51,244 bases of DNA from Anaerolineae bacterium (GTDB lineage Bacteria; Chloroflexota; Anaerolineae; Anaerolineales; Villigracilaceae): positions 1 through 51,244 of the forward strand of contig JAFLCE010000020.1 of assembly GCA_017303655.1 (NCBI GenBank), in the 5' to 3' direction. Below are positions 41,995 through 50,578 of this stretch, in pieces. Position numbers and translations under genes: made by a program. Position 1 is the stretch's first letter. Each line of letters starts with the position of its first letter. The notes under the pieces were generated by a model. That model had not been told where the DNA came from. It did no database searches and saw nothing but the letters and a program-made list of their open reading frames with translations.

Positions 41995-42692
41995 CACACA
42001 ATTCACAAAAGCGGGAAGTGGAAACCGCCTCCAGCCTCAACGAGAGACTGGGTCTGTCCTTTTCCAACTTTGCCCTGCTGACAAGAGCCCTGACCCACCG
42101 TTCCTATGCCAATGAACATCAGGATGGTTCAGAGGACAACGAACGCCTTGAATACCTCGGTGATGCCGTACTGGATTTCATCGTGGCAGAATGGGCGTAT
42201 CGTCATTTTCTCGAACTGCCCGAAGGTGACCTTACCAAGATCCGCGCACATTTGGTGCGGAACGAAAATCTTGCTCGGTTCGCCCAGCAGATCGATCTGG
42301 GTGGTGCGCTTCGCCTTGGGCGCGGCGAAAAAACGACGGGTGGAAATCACCGTGAGAGCGTTCTAGGTTCAGCCTTCGAAGCTCTGCTCGGTGCCATCTA
42401 CCTGGACTCGAATTTTGAAAAGGTAAGGAAGTTTGTTTTACCCTTTGTTGATCCATCGCTGGAAACCATCTTGGAAGAGATCAACGACCCCAAGAGCCAG
42501 TTGCAGGAAGAAACGCAAGCTGTAAAACTCGGCTCCCCCGTCTATCGTGTGATCAGCACCAGCGGACCCGACCACGCCCGTACCTATGAAGTCGAAGTAG
42601 AAATTGCGGGCGAAGTCAAAGGACGTGGTACAGGCTCGAGCAAAGCCAACGCCGAACGCGAAGCCGCCAGGGATGCGTTGAAGAAAATGTAA
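41991..42692 (+). CDS. rnc: Ribonuclease III
   Basis: Cuts double-stranded RNA, notably rRNA precursors. 233 residues: RNase III signature NERLEYLGDAVLDFIV with catalytic Glu/Asp, second acidic site in GSAFEALLGAIYLDS, then a double-stranded RNA-binding domain (KSQLQEETQAVKLGSPVYRV in part, ending KANAEREAARDALKKM). GTG start, five bases after GGGAGG, which lies in a hairpin. RNase III commonly regulates its own 5' leader in other bacteria. Next gene is smc, as in many Gram-positive genomes. Confidence 0.95.
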   Translation: MTHNSQKREVETASSLNERLGLSFSNFALLTRALTHRSYANEHQDGSEDNERLEYLGDAVLDFIVAEWAYRHFLELPEGDLTKIRAHLVRNENLARFAQQIDLGGALRLGRGEKTTGGNHRESVLGSAFEALLGAIYLDSNFEKVRKFVLPFVDPSLETILEEINDPKSQLQEETQAVKLGSPVYRVISTSGPDHARTYEVEVEIAGEVKGRGTGSSKANAEREAARDALKKM

Positions 42693-42789
42693 GTGCCGCG
42701 TGAAAAATAAAACGTGAATTCTCCAAACATCACGTTTCACTTTTCACCCATCAATCCAAACTCGTAAACCGAAAAATTGTAAATCGTCA
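42689..42789. repeat. Heptamer arrays between rnc and smc
   Basis: Right-hand array: TCAC cores at 42730, 42737, 42744 and TCAA at 42751 (period 7). Left array in opposite sense: GTGC/GTGA cores at 42693, 42700 and 42714 (steps of 7 and 14). A third set, GTAA cores at 42764 and 42779, runs up to the smc ATG, which lacks a Shine-Dalgarno. Confidence 0.7.
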
Positions 42790-45700
42790 TGCCTCTTCGT
42801 CTAAAATCACTCGAACTGCAAGGATATAAAACCTTCGCCTCGCGCACAACCTTTGAGTTTGCCGCGGGTGTGACCGCTATTGTCGGACCGAACGGTTCGG
42901 GCAAATCGAACATCGCCGACTCATTACGTTGGGTCTTGGGCGAACAATCCTATGCCCTGTTGCGCGGTAAGAAGACCGAAGACATGATCTTCTCCGGTTC
43001 CGAGCATCGTGCCCGTGCTGGTATGGCGCAAGCCACTATCAACTTCGACAACACCGATCAGTGGCTGCCGCTCGATTTCACCGAAGTTTCGATGGCACGC
43101 GTGGCTCATCGCGACGGTCACAACGAATACATCATCAACAACCAACAAGTCCGCTTGCGCGAGATGAACGAATTGCTCGCCCAGGCAGGCTTGAGCGAAC
43201 GGACGTACACCATTCTCGGTCAGGGCTTGGTGGATGCATCGCTCGCCCTCAAAGCCGATGACCGCCGCCGCTTGTTCGAAGAAGCTGCTGGTGTGGGTCT
43301 TTATCGCGCCCGCCGTGATGATGCGCTCAAACGTCTCAACGATACCGAACATAATCTCGAACGTGTGCTAGACATTATGTCTGAACTTGAGCCGCGCATC
43401 CGCAGTTTGGAGCGGCAGGCGAAACGCGCCATCGAATATGCTCGCTCCCAAGCCGATTTAAAAGTGATCCTGCGCGAGTGGTACGGTTATCACTGGCACC
43501 GCTCTCAACGCGACCTGACCGACGCGCGTGAATCCGTTCGCGCACAGGAAGCACGCGTGAATGAAACGCGTGTGCTGCATGAGAAGTCGCAGGCAGAGTA
43601 CAACTCCTTCCGTGAACGGCTTTCGGGCTTGCGTGCGCATTTAAATGAATGGCATCGCAAAGCCGCCGAGTTGCACACCCAGCGCGAGTCACTCAGCCGC
43701 GACCTCGCCGTGCTTGAAGAACGTCGGCGTTCGCTGACTGCTCAGCAGGCATCGATCCTTTCCGACCAGGAAAGTGCAATGAACGAACTGCATCTCGCGC
43801 GTGAACGTTATCAAGCCGCCGAAGCAGATGTTGCCCGTGTGCAAACTGAGTTCGACGAAGCCAAAGCGCAAAATGAAAATGCGCAGAACGCATTGTCCAC
43901 GCGCCAGTCGGAGCGCTCGGGAATTGAAGAGCAGATTAATTCGATCCGAACTCAGATCGAAACGCTGACTCAACAGCGCGCCGAAAATAATGCCCGCCTC
44001 GACGAACTTAAGTCTCGCATCGAAGCACAGACGCAAAAGATCGCACAAACTCAAAGCGCAATTGCTACTGCCGAATCGCAAACAGAAAAAGCAAAAGCGC
44101 AATACGAATACGCCCGCAAGAATCGCGAAGGCATCGCCGAAACCTTACAACGTGCTGAAGATAAAGCCCTCGCCAAACGCGCCGAAGTGGATCGCCTCGA
44201 TGGCGAACGCCGCGCCGCGCTTGAACGCCGTACAAAAGAAGAATCCGAACATTCACGTTTGAAGGCGCAGCTTGAAGTGCTTGAACAATCTGAGCAGTCG
44301 TTGGCGGGTTATGCCGAAGGTGCGCGCTTCCTGTTGGATGCCGCACGTCAGTCACGCCTCAACGGCGCACGCGGTGCGCTCTCGTCCGCGCTGGATGTGC
44401 CTGCCGAACTCGAAACTGCGATTGCCGCCGCACTTGGCGATACGCTCGATGCGGTCTTGATCGATGCAAGCGAATTAGAAAATGCTTTGCAGTTACTTGA
44501 ATCCGATGATGCTGGTCGTGCTGCTTTATTGCCAGTCGATCAGATTTCCGAAGTCTTAAAGACTTCGGAAATCTCTGATGATATTTTGGGGGTCGCCTCC
44601 GAACTCGTCAACGCGCCGGAAGAACTTCGCAGTGCGGTGCGACTCACGCTTGGTCAGACTCTCATCGTCCGTGACCGAGCAATTGCCCGTAGATTGCAAG
44701 CGGATCTTCCGACTCATGCTCGCGCCGTAACTCTGCGCGGAGAAGTCTTCCGCGGTGACGGGTTGGTCATCGCTGGCAAAACCGCCTCTTCCTCGACCTT
44801 GAGCCGCGGACGCCAAAAACGAGAATTCGACTCTGCCTTGAGCGGACTCGTCTCTCGTCTCGCCGAGTCCAACGACTTGGTGGAGCGCTTGTCGAATGAA
44901 TATTCCATGGCACAACGCGAGCTGATGCAAATCGAATCGGATGCGCGCGAAACCCGCGTCAGGTTGGGTGAAGCTCAGGAGACCGAGCAACAGGCTGGGT
45001 TGGAGTCTGAGGCGATGGCTCGGACGTTGGAATGGCAGAAGAGTCAGTTAAGTCAACTGCAGGGAGAGGCTCAAGAGTCGACATCCCTTCAAGGAAAGAT
45101 CAGTGAGTCGTCGGTGGAGGTTGAGGAACAATCTTCGCAGGCTCATGCGGAGTTGAAAGTGGTTGCGGCGAAACTCGCGGAACTCGAAGCGGGGGAGTTG
45201 CAGGAACAAGTCTCTTACTGGACGATGCGCGCGGCGGTGGCGGAACAAAGCCTGAGCGCGGCGCAAACGAAATTGAAAGAACGCGGCGATGAGATCACGC
45301 GTTTGGATTCGCGCCGTGCCGAATTGGCGAATCGCCTGACGGAATTGGATGGCGGCTTGCACAGTTTGGATGCCGAGAAGGCTTCATTGCGTGAACGTGA
45401 GTCTGCGCTGAACGTGCAGATCGAAGAGATGCGCATTCAGATCGAACCGGCGGAGAAAGAACTTGCTGCGGCGGAACAGGAAGAAGCGCGTTTGCAAGAA
45501 TTGGAAAATAACGCCCAGCGCGGCTTTGCGAATGCCGAGCGCATGTTGGGACAAGTGCAGTTGGAGCAAACCCGCAAGCAGGAAGCGCTCGATAACTTAC
45601 AACAAAAGATTACCGACGATTTTGGTCTGGTGATGTTCGAATACGCGGCGGATATGACGGGACCCGTGCCGCTGCCCATCGAAGGTATGGTGGAGCAGTT

Positions 45701-46394
45701 GCCCATCGTCACCGAACTCGCGCCGGACTTGGAAGAACAGTTGACTCACAACCGCGCACAACTGCGCCGCATGGGCGCGATCAACCCGGATGCGAAAGCG
45801 GAGTTCGAGCAGGAAAAAGAACGTTACGAGTTCATGAAGACACAGGTGGAAGACCTGCACAAAGCCCAGGCAGACTTGAAGCATGTGGTGGCGGAACTCG
45901 ATGAGTTGACCAAGCAGGAATTCGTGAAGACCTTCGACGCCGTCGATAAGCAATTCCGTGAGACCTTCGTGCGTTTGTTCGGCGGCGGCTCGGCAAGACT
46001 TGCATTGACCGACCCCGAAAATTTGGTAGACACGGGTATTGAAATCGAAGCCCGTCTGCCAGGGCGACGTGAGCAAGGCTTGGCATTACTCTCCGGCGGT
46101 GAACGTAGTTTGACCGCCATCGCGTTGGTGTTTGCCTTGTTGAAGGTTTCACCGACACCCGTCTGTGTGATGGACGAAGTGGACGCCATGCTCGACGAAG
46201 CCAACGTGGGGCGCTTCCGCGACCTGCTGGTGGACTTGAGCAAGGACACGCAGTTCATCGTCATTACTCACAACCGTAACACCGTGCAAGCCGCAGACGT
46301 GATCTACGGCGTGACGATGGGACGCGACTCGGCGAGTCAGGTGATCAGTTTGAGACTCGATCAGGTGACGGATGATATGTTGAAGAGGGGATAA
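42789..46394 (+). CDS. smc: Chromosome segregation protein SMC
   Basis: Condensin ATPase of 1201 residues, normal length. N-terminal head with Walker A GPNGSGKSNIADSLRWVLGE and Q-loop region; coiled coil from about 165 to 500; hinge about 515-665 (LAGYAEGARFLL to LGQTLIVRD); second coiled coil; C-terminal head with signature LLSGGERSLTAIALVFALL and Walker B PVCVMDEVDAMLDEANV. It should load at the origin with ScpAB to organise the chromosome. Oddity: residues about 585-596 in the hinge are coded by a near-perfect palindrome. Preceded by heptamer arrays and not by a ribosome site; followed by a heptamer array and a terminator. Confidence 0.97.
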   Translation: MPLRLKSLELQGYKTFASRTTFEFAAGVTAIVGPNGSGKSNIADSLRWVLGEQSYALLRGKKTEDMIFSGSEHRARAGMAQATINFDNTDQWLPLDFTEVSMARVAHRDGHNEYIINNQQVRLREMNELLAQAGLSERTYTILGQGLVDASLALKADDRRRLFEEAAGVGLYRARRDDALKRLNDTEHNLERVLDIMSELEPRIRSLERQAKRAIEYARSQADLKVILREWYGYHWHRSQRDLTDARESVRAQEARVNETRVLHEKSQAEYNSFRERLSGLRAHLNEWHRKAAELHTQRESLSRDLAVLEERRRSLTAQQASILSDQESAMNELHLARERYQAAEADVARVQTEFDEAKAQNENAQNALSTRQSERSGIEEQINSIRTQIETLTQQRAENNARLDELKSRIEAQTQKIAQTQSAIATAESQTEKAKAQYEYARKNREGIAETLQRAEDKALAKRAEVDRLDGERRAALERRTKEESEHSRLKAQLEVLEQSEQSLAGYAEGARFLLDAARQSRLNGARGALSSALDVPAELETAIAAALGDTLDAVLIDASELENALQLLESDDAGRAALLPVDQISEVLKTSEISDDILGVASELVNAPEELRSAVRLTLGQTLIVRDRAIARRLQADLPTHARAVTLRGEVFRGDGLVIAGKTASSSTLSRGRQKREFDSALSGLVSRLAESNDLVERLSNEYSMAQRELMQIESDARETRVRLGEAQETEQQAGLESEAMARTLEWQKSQLSQLQGEAQESTSLQGKISESSVEVEEQSSQAHAELKVVAAKLAELEAGELQEQVSYWTMRAAVAEQSLSAAQTKLKERGDEITRLDSRRAELANRLTELDGGLHSLDAEKASLRERESALNVQIEEMRIQIEPAEKELAAAEQEEARLQELENNAQRGFANAERMLGQVQLEQTRKQEALDNLQQKITDDFGLVMFEYAADMTGPVPLPIEGMVEQLPIVTELAPDLEEQLTHNRAQLRRMGAINPDAKAEFEQEKERYEFMKTQVEDLHKAQADLKHVVAELDELTKQEFVKTFDAVDKQFRETFVRLFGGGSARLALTDPENLVDTGIEIEARLPGRREQGLALLSGGERSLTAIALVFALLKVSPTPVCVMDEVDAMLDEANVGRFRDLLVDLSKDTQFIVITHNRNTVQAADVIYGVTMGRDSASQVISLRLDQVTDDMLKRG
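44542..44574. repeat. In-frame palindrome inside the smc hinge
   Basis: AGATTTCCGAAGTCTT (44542-44557), one base, and its exact reverse complement (44559-44574). It codes ISEVLKTSEIS between LLPVDQ and DDILGVASEL, where SMC hinges have a variable linker. Coding constraint does not explain a 16-bp perfect inverted repeat. Confidence 0.8.
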
Positions 46395-46398
46395 GGGG

Positions 46399-46426
46399 AC
46401 GATTGACCGCGAACGATAGACGATGG
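46399..46426. repeat. Heptamer tandem array after smc
   Basis: GACGATT, GACCGCG, AACGATA, GACGATG: four 7-nt units, starting five bases after the smc stop and running into a terminator. GACGAT/ATCGTC also occurs in the junction at 14337-14353. Confidence 0.65.
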
Positions 46427-46427
46427 A

Positions 46428-46463
46428 AAGCCCTGTCCCAGTTTGTGGGGCGGGGCTTTTTTG
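46428..46463 (+). terminator. Terminator of rnc-smc
   Basis: AAAGCCCTGTCCC (46428-46440) pairs with GGGGCGGGGCTTT (46448-46460) with two G-U pairs, followed by TTT. Similar in sequence to the terminator at 47903-47936. Confidence 0.88.
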
Positions 46464-46518
46464 TTAGAATATATGTCGAAAAATAATAAGGCAAAATAAT
46501 CTTTCAATTTATTCATTT

Positions 46519-46547
46519 TTGGTCTAAAAAATGGAACGGGATATATA
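46519..46547 (+). promoter_or_regulatory. Possible promoter of small membrane protein gene
   Basis: TTGGTC (46519-46524), 17-base spacer, TATATA (46542-46547), 57 bases before the ATG at 46605. AT-rich context raises chance matches. Confidence 0.4.
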
Positions 46548-46604
46548 AAATGTGGTTAGGTAAAAGACCGATTATGATACCTATATAAGCCTAAAGGAGG
46601 AAAT

Positions 46605-46937
46605 ATGCCTAAAAGCGAAAGAAATCTTGAAGAACGCGAAGAAGTAGAGAAAAGGAAAGAGAAGATAAAGCGCACTGCGCGGATCACCAAGTTTTGGTTA
46701 TCTGGCGTAATTACATTTTTATCTAGTATTCTTCTTGTATTAATTTTTAGGATTGGCGAAGCCTATTGGACATTATGGCTGGTCGAACATAGAAAACTGG
46801 GAATAGGAGGTGCATTGTTGCTATTAGTTGTTGTTTCTCTTCTCTCTCCCGCCATCATTGAGGCAAATAGCAATACACGAACTCTTCAAGGTCCAGGGCA
46901 TGATCCCCGTTTTGGTCCGTTTTTCACTAAAAAATAA
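46605..46937 (+). CDS. Small membrane protein, unknown
   Basis: A 110-residue protein: a highly charged helical N-terminus (KSERNLEEREEVEKRKEKIKR), two membrane helices (about 30-50 and 66-86), and a polar tail with GPGHDPRFGPFF. Excellent AAAGGAGG six bases before the ATG. AT-rich like the protein gene at 6803 and, like it, a small orphan with charged N-terminus and membrane helices, but the two share no clear sequence. No family recognised. Confidence 0.65.
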   Translation: MPKSERNLEEREEVEKRKEKIKRTARITKFWLSGVITFLSSILLVLIFRIGEAYWTLWLVEHRKLGIGGALLLLVVVSLLSPAIIEANSNTRTLQGPGHDPRFGPFFTKK

Positions 46938-46980
46938 ATGCTTATTTATATTCTCTTTTTCACTAAAAAGGAAATCGTCA

Positions 46981-47871
46981 ATGGCAATAACTCCCCGTTC
47001 TTTTCAGCACGAACAAGATAAACAATTAATGATCGATCTCGCTTGTCGATTCCAGGCAGACCACTTGCATGCGGTGGATTTGCCGTATCGGCTTAGTTCG
47101 TGGGGGCTGGATGACAAGGAAAATGTCCGCTTGTGGTTTGATGGGGAGAATCTGGTCGCCTGGGCGGTGCTGCAAAGTCCGTTTTGGGGGATCGATTATG
47201 CTTGCCATGCTGACTATCAAGATCTGTTCAAGGAAATCCTTGCATGGGCGGATGGACGCGCTCAAGCCGTGAGCGGTACGCCGTACGAACGTTCGGCTTG
47301 GTTCGTCAACGTATTCTCGGGACAAGAGTCTCGCAAAAAAGACTTGGAGTCTTTCGGATTCGCCTGTCAATCTGACGTGGGTGAGGATTCGTGGTCGAAG
47401 GTGTTCATGAAGCTTTCACCTGAGCCTAAGTTGCATGAGCCGCCTGCTGGGTTTACTGTCCGCCCGTTGGGTGGGGACGTAGAGAAGTATGTGGCGTTGC
47501 ATCAGTCCGTGTTTGAGAGCAAGAACATGACGATCGAATGGCGTGGGCGCACGCTGCAAAGTCCGCTTTACAGACCGGAGCTGGACCTCGTGGTCGAGTC
47601 ACCGACGGGGGAGTTAGCGGCGTTTTGCATCTGCTGGTTCAATGAGAAACTGGCGTCGGGTCAGGTCGAGCCGTTGGGTGTACATGCGGATTATCGTCAA
47701 CTCGGCTTGGGGAAGGTTGCGCTGTCGCATGGCGTGAGTCGACTCCGTACAATGGGGGCGAAGGATATTTATGTCGAAACCGATAATTATCGCAATGAGG
47801 CGTTTAATCTCTATCAGTCTTATGGATTTGAGGTTATTCAGGACGTGCTTGTGTATCGAAAAGACTACTAA
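46981..47871 (+). CDS. GNAT family N-acetyltransferase
   Basis: A 296-residue protein. The C-terminal half (about 150-296) is a GNAT domain with acetyl-CoA loop VHADYRQLGLGKVAL (R-x-x-G-x-G type) and the typical end IYVETDNYRNEAFNLYQSYGF. The N-terminal half, with WLFDGENLVAW-like RLWFDGENLVAWAVLQSPFWGIDY, looks like a degenerate second GNAT copy. Acceptor unknown. ATG 46981 has AAGGA nine bases upstream. It follows the small membrane protein by 43 bases and may be cotranscribed with it. Confidence 0.82.
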   Translation: MAITPRSFQHEQDKQLMIDLACRFQADHLHAVDLPYRLSSWGLDDKENVRLWFDGENLVAWAVLQSPFWGIDYACHADYQDLFKEILAWADGRAQAVSGTPYERSAWFVNVFSGQESRKKDLESFGFACQSDVGEDSWSKVFMKLSPEPKLHEPPAGFTVRPLGGDVEKYVALHQSVFESKNMTIEWRGRTLQSPLYRPELDLVVESPTGELAAFCICWFNEKLASGQVEPLGVHADYRQLGLGKVALSHGVSRLRTMGAKDIYVETDNYRNEAFNLYQSYGFEVIQDVLVYRKDY

Positions 47872-47902
47872 TCCCTTTTATGCGCGATTTATCTGTTGAT
47901 GG

Positions 47903-47936
47903 AAAGTCCTGCCCCGGTTTTTGGGGCAGGACTTTT
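47903..47936 (+). terminator. Terminator after the GNAT gene
   Basis: AAAGTCCTGCCCC pairs exactly with GGGGCAGGACTTT over a 7-nt loop, followed by TG. Near copy of 46428-46463, including the preceding GATGG. Confidence 0.88.
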
Positions 47937-48043
47937 GTATGGAAACGGATATGTTCTTGTGCTGGTATATAATTTGTAATAGTTGATATTGAAATCTTTT
48001 TATGTTCTGAATAATATATTTCCCCTGTGTTTTGAGAATCCTC

Positions 48044-50251
48044 ATGCCTAATAAATTAGAAGTTCTTCTTTCCCAGTTACAAGAACAAATTGAACCGGCG
48101 CAACGCTTGCAGTTGCTCAATGATCTGAGCGAGGAATACTCAGACATTGATTATCTTAAAGCGTTTGAAACCGCAGAAGAGATGTATCACCTTGCATTAA
48201 AACATAATATTGATAATTTTATTGCACAGGCACTTGGTCAACAGGCGTGGCTTCACGCCTGTTTTGGAAATGTACAGGAAAGTCTTACCTTTGCTTCTCA
48301 AGCCCAATTGATCTATACCCGGCTCGGGGATGAAAATGGACTAGCACAAGCTTCTTTGCATGCATCGGCTGCCTTACGGCGTTTGGGAGATTATCCCGGT
48401 GCTTTGGAGGAGGCATTGAGCGCTTTGGATCTGTATCAAACACATGGAGATCGACAGGGTATTGCGGAGACAATGGCAAGGCTGAGTTACTTATATGTTC
48501 ACCTGGGGGATTATGAACAAGCAGAAATTTATGGCTTGAAAGCATATAGTGAGTTTGAGGCAATTAAGGGATCGGGTGGAATTTATAAATTTTCTATTCC
48601 TAATAGTTTGGCGATGGCGTATTTTCACCAAAACAAACGTATCGAAGCAATGAATATCTTTTTTAAAGAAGTTGATTTCCTGCGAAAACAAAACAATAAA
48701 CCAGATTTGGGAATTGCTCTTAACAATCTAGGCACGGTTCTTTTAGAACTTGATAGATTGGTAGAAGCAGAGGAATTAGTTGCTGAGGCACTAAGGTTGG
48801 ATGTGGAAACCAATCATCGTTATGGTGAAATTAATTGTTTGTTTACCCTGGGTGAAATTGAAGAGAAAAAGAAAAATTATGAGGGCGCCATTTCATATTT
48901 CAACCAATCTCTGGAGAAAGCCATCGCGAATCATGTTGAACAGATCGTTTATGAATTGCATGATCGTCTGGCTACTGTGTATGAAAACCTGGGGCAGGTC
49001 GATTTGGCGTTTGCCCACCTCAAGAAATATCGAGAAATAAGAGAGCGACTTTTTAAAACAGAGTCTTTGGATCGAATACGGGGTTTGAGGATTGTCCATG
49101 AGACGAAACAGGCAATAGAAGAAGCCCGCCGTAATGCTGAAGTTGTGTCACAACGAAATCGTGAAATTGAATTATTGCAGAAGACATTGACGACTATGAG
49201 TACATATTCTGAAAGACGTCATATTTTGGATGTTGTCTGCATGGAAATGTCAAGCACACTGAAATCTACTCTGAGCATGGCGATCACTATTGATAGTGAC
49301 CAGCAACACGGAACCATTGAGGCGGGGTTTCATGGAGACAAAAAACTTGATTTACTAGATCTTAAGCTCGGTGAATTAATTGACCGAGATTCTAAATTAG
49401 CTACAAATGTTCTTGATGAAGGACGCATCGAAGTGATTCGCGATGTTGATTCCTTTTTTGGAGGTACAGTCCGCCTGGCAGCTCTTATAAAAAATTTTGG
49501 TGTTTTTAGCTTGATTGCCATGCCGATCATAGTCAATAAATGCACTGTCATGGTTTTGGTTGTTGGCTTTGATAACAAACGAGAATTCACAGACGCGGAT
49601 ATTAACCTCGCCACCACCTTGGCTGCCTCACTTAGTCAAATTTTCGAAAATGCACATCTTTATCAAAGCCTGGTAACGGCTCACGATACCCTATCCAAAG
49701 CATATGACGCCACTATTGAGGGATGGGCAAAAATATTGGAATTACACGATCTGGAGACAGAGGGACATGCGCGTCGTGTTACCGAACAAACTATCAAACT
49801 TGCCCAAGCCTTTGGTGTAAGCAACGACGAGATCATCCATATTCGGCGCGGTGCGCTTTTGCACGATATTGGCAAATTGGGCATCCCTGATCAAATTATT
49901 CTTAAGAATGGAAGTCTAACTGAAGAAGAGTGGGAGATTATGCGTAAGCATCCACAATTTGCTTGTGAAATGCTTGCGGATATTGAATATTTGAAACCTG
50001 CCCTGGATATTCCTTATTGTCATCATGAAAAATGGGACGGAAGCGGCTACCCACAAGGGTTAAGAGGTGAGCAAATCCCGTTGGTGGCTCGTCTTTTTGC
50101 GGTTGTCGATGTGTGGGATGCGCTTCGATCTGATCGCCCCTATAGAAAGGGTTGGAGTGATGAAAAAGTGTATGACTATATTCGATCATTGTCAGGCACA
50201 CACTTTGATCCAAAGGCAGTGGAAGCTTTTTTTGTCATGATGGGACAATGA
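48044..50251 (+). CDS. TPR-GAF-HD-GYP signalling protein
   Basis: A 735-residue cytoplasmic protein. Residues about 1-340 are TPR-like (SLTFASQAQLIYTRLGDENG, AISYFNQSLEKAIANHVEQI), then a coiled-coil helix (about 345-385), a GAF-like sensor domain (about 390-545), and a C-terminal HD-GYP phosphodiesterase (about 560-730). HD-GYP marks are intact: EGHARRV, LLHDIGKLGIPD, HHEKWDGSGYPQGL, VVDVWDALRSDRPYRKG. It should cleave cyclic di-GMP; no GGDEF is seen nearby. I start at ATG 48044; a TTG 12 bases earlier is possible. Ligand for TPR/GAF unknown. Confidence 0.93.
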   Translation: MPNKLEVLLSQLQEQIEPAQRLQLLNDLSEEYSDIDYLKAFETAEEMYHLALKHNIDNFIAQALGQQAWLHACFGNVQESLTFASQAQLIYTRLGDENGLAQASLHASAALRRLGDYPGALEEALSALDLYQTHGDRQGIAETMARLSYLYVHLGDYEQAEIYGLKAYSEFEAIKGSGGIYKFSIPNSLAMAYFHQNKRIEAMNIFFKEVDFLRKQNNKPDLGIALNNLGTVLLELDRLVEAEELVAEALRLDVETNHRYGEINCLFTLGEIEEKKKNYEGAISYFNQSLEKAIANHVEQIVYELHDRLATVYENLGQVDLAFAHLKKYREIRERLFKTESLDRIRGLRIVHETKQAIEEARRNAEVVSQRNREIELLQKTLTTMSTYSERRHILDVVCMEMSSTLKSTLSMAITIDSDQQHGTIEAGFHGDKKLDLLDLKLGELIDRDSKLATNVLDEGRIEVIRDVDSFFGGTVRLAALIKNFGVFSLIAMPIIVNKCTVMVLVVGFDNKREFTDADINLATTLAASLSQIFENAHLYQSLVTAHDTLSKAYDATIEGWAKILELHDLETEGHARRVTEQTIKLAQAFGVSNDEIIHIRRGALLHDIGKLGIPDQIILKNGSLTEEEWEIMRKHPQFACEMLADIEYLKPALDIPYCHHEKWDGSGYPQGLRGEQIPLVARLFAVVDVWDALRSDRPYRKGWSDEKVYDYIRSLSGTHFDPKAVEAFFVMMGQ

Positions 50252-50308
50252 CGCATTAATAAGTATTTATAGTGATATTTGTATTTCAAAACCAAAGGAA
50301 AGAATCTC

Positions 50309-50512
50309 ATGGCAGAGACTACACAGAACCAAGTCAAAGATGGTGATCATTGCGAAGTAATTACCGGAACCCATGCGGGCAAATCAGGAACCGTCCGCGA
50401 TATTAAGATGAGCAAAATGGGTCAAGTCACTATTACGGTAGTGTAGACAGATGGCGATCGCTTCAAGACCCTAGCGAGGAATGTCGTCGTTAAGAAATGC
50501 AGCAACGCTTAA
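50309..50512 (+). pseudogene. KOW-domain protein interrupted by one in-frame TAG
   Basis: ATG 50309 (AAAGGA upstream) opens a KOW-type protein: DGDHCEVITGTHAGKSGTVRD, then QVTITVV, then TAG at 50444-50446. The same frame goes on with TDGDRFKTLARNVVVKK to TAA at 50510-50512, giving a 67-codon gene. The continued part is what I would expect in this family (ITVV-Q-DGDRFKTLARNV), so the amber most likely replaces a glutamine codon by a single C-to-T change. It may be a true recent mutation, a base error, or amber readthrough. Ends at a terminator. Confidence 0.75.
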
Positions 50513-50517
50513 TACAG

Positions 50518-50550
50518 AAAACCCCGCTCCAGATTTCTGGAACGGGGTTC
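50518..50550. terminator. Bidirectional terminator
   Basis: AACCCCG (50520-50526) with CGGGGTT (50543-50549), inner TCCAG/CTGGA around ATTT. Lies between the KOW gene and the convergent PPIase gene. Confidence 0.8.
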
Positions 50551-50553
50551 TTG

Positions 50554-50574
50554 TTACTTATTACTCGTTACATG
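50554..50574. repeat. Short heptamer array
   Basis: TTAC cores at 50554, 50561 and 50568 (TTACTTA, TTACTCG, TTACATG), directly after the terminator and five bases before the PPIase stop. Same core as the right-hand array at 36859-36890. Confidence 0.6.
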
Positions 50575-50578
50575 CTCT

